Source of the DNA: Alistipes senegalensis JC50
Lineage (GTDB): Bacteria; Bacteroidota; Bacteroidia; Bacteroidales; Rikenellaceae
Direction: 5' to 3'
NCBI RefSeq assembly: GCF_025145645.1
Contig: NZ_CP102252.1
Coordinates: forward strand, 3,100,001 to 3,164,000
Length of the DNA stretch: 64,000 bases
Made by a program: the position numbers and the translations under genes. Every line of letters begins with the position of its first letter. Positions within the stretch are counted from its first letter, which is position 1. The notes beneath the pieces were generated by a model, which did no database searches, was not told where the DNA came from, and saw only the letters and a program-made list of their open reading frames with translations. Positions 63,883-64,000 of this stretch are shown here, piece by piece.

Positions 63883-64000
63883 ATGACTCTGATAAAAAGA
63901 TTTATTACACTTATTGGCATTTGTTGTCTGTATCCGGTCGTCGGTCGGCCGGGAACATTCGACATTGTTCCATGTCCGCTCTCCGTCGAACGGGGTGTCG
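63883..64000 (+). CDS. Start of a probable GH20 beta-hexosaminidase (partial)
   Basis: Only the first 39 codons are in the window. MTLIKRFITLIGICCLYPVVG is a signal peptide, followed by RPGTFDIVPCPLSVERGV, which resembles the beginning of GH20 N-terminal domains (IIPxPxSVExG). GH20 enzymes remove terminal beta-linked GlcNAc or GalNAc. With the GH16 pair this would suit breakdown of LacNAc chains. The call is tentative because the catalytic domain lies outside the window. Confidence 0.55.
   Translation, partial: MTLIKRFITLIGICCLYPVVGRPGTFDIVPCPLSVERGV

Noticed and set aside
1..64000. CRISPR array or rRNA operon
   Set aside because: I saw no regularly spaced 25-40 nt direct repeats and no rRNA sequence.

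Overview
The window looks like the genome of a gut Bacteroidales, most likely Alistipes or another Rikenellaceae. The evidence is the SusC/SusD pairs, FecI/FecR regulation, BACON domains, Bacteroidetes-type promoters (TTTG, about 20 nt, TAnnTTTG), a Bacteroidetes conjugation system, and GC-rich chromosomal genes. The genus is inferred from style, not from a marker gene.

Layout. (1) 1-595 is the start of an MFS sugar transporter on the minus strand. (2) About 736-1325 is a decayed, internally deleted copy of the integrase end of a mobilizable element. (3) About 1325-13641 is a mobilizable element. It has an AT-rich cargo (TPR regulator, DUF3244-like protein, S74-domain protein, subtilase, methyltransferase, lipoprotein) and a mobilization module (MobB relaxase, MobA, oriT-like hairpins, DUF3408 protein, tyrosine integrase). 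A fresh IS982-family insertion with a 7-bp target duplication sits at its integrase end. (4) 13703-15785 holds kduD, kduI and palindromic UxuR/ExuR-like operators. (5) About 16178-46900 is a conjugative element: excisionase-like HTH genes, a giant DNA methylase-helicase, DUF1896 and DUF3945 genes, a SIR2-APAZ-Argonaute fusion, the mobC-mobB-mobA operon with an oriT region, traA to traN, HU, a ParB-like gene and small accessory genes. (6) 47250-64000 is a polysaccharide utilization locus: FecI, FecR, two SusC/SusD pairs, two BACON proteins, two GH16 enzymes and the start of a likely GH20 gene. It probably targets poly-LacNAc or mucin-type glycans.

The most striking observation is in region 5. 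Seven core genes of the conjugative element (methylase-helicase, DUF3945, coupling ATPase, MobA, TraE, TraG and a DUF3876-like gene), and probably an eighth small one, are interrupted only by in-frame TGA. There are ten sites, on both strands, with no internal TAA or TAG and no frameshift in these genes. Where I can compare with remembered family sequences, the TGA often sits where tryptophan is expected. Almost all genes of the element end in TAA or TAG. Host genes and the neighbouring mobilizable element have no such TGAs. This suggests that UGA is read as an amino acid, probably Trp, in this element, by a suppressor tRNA or by leaky decoding, perhaps as a gate on transfer. The main alternative is an early, oddly one-sided decay. 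No suppressor tRNA and no integrase for this element were found in the window.
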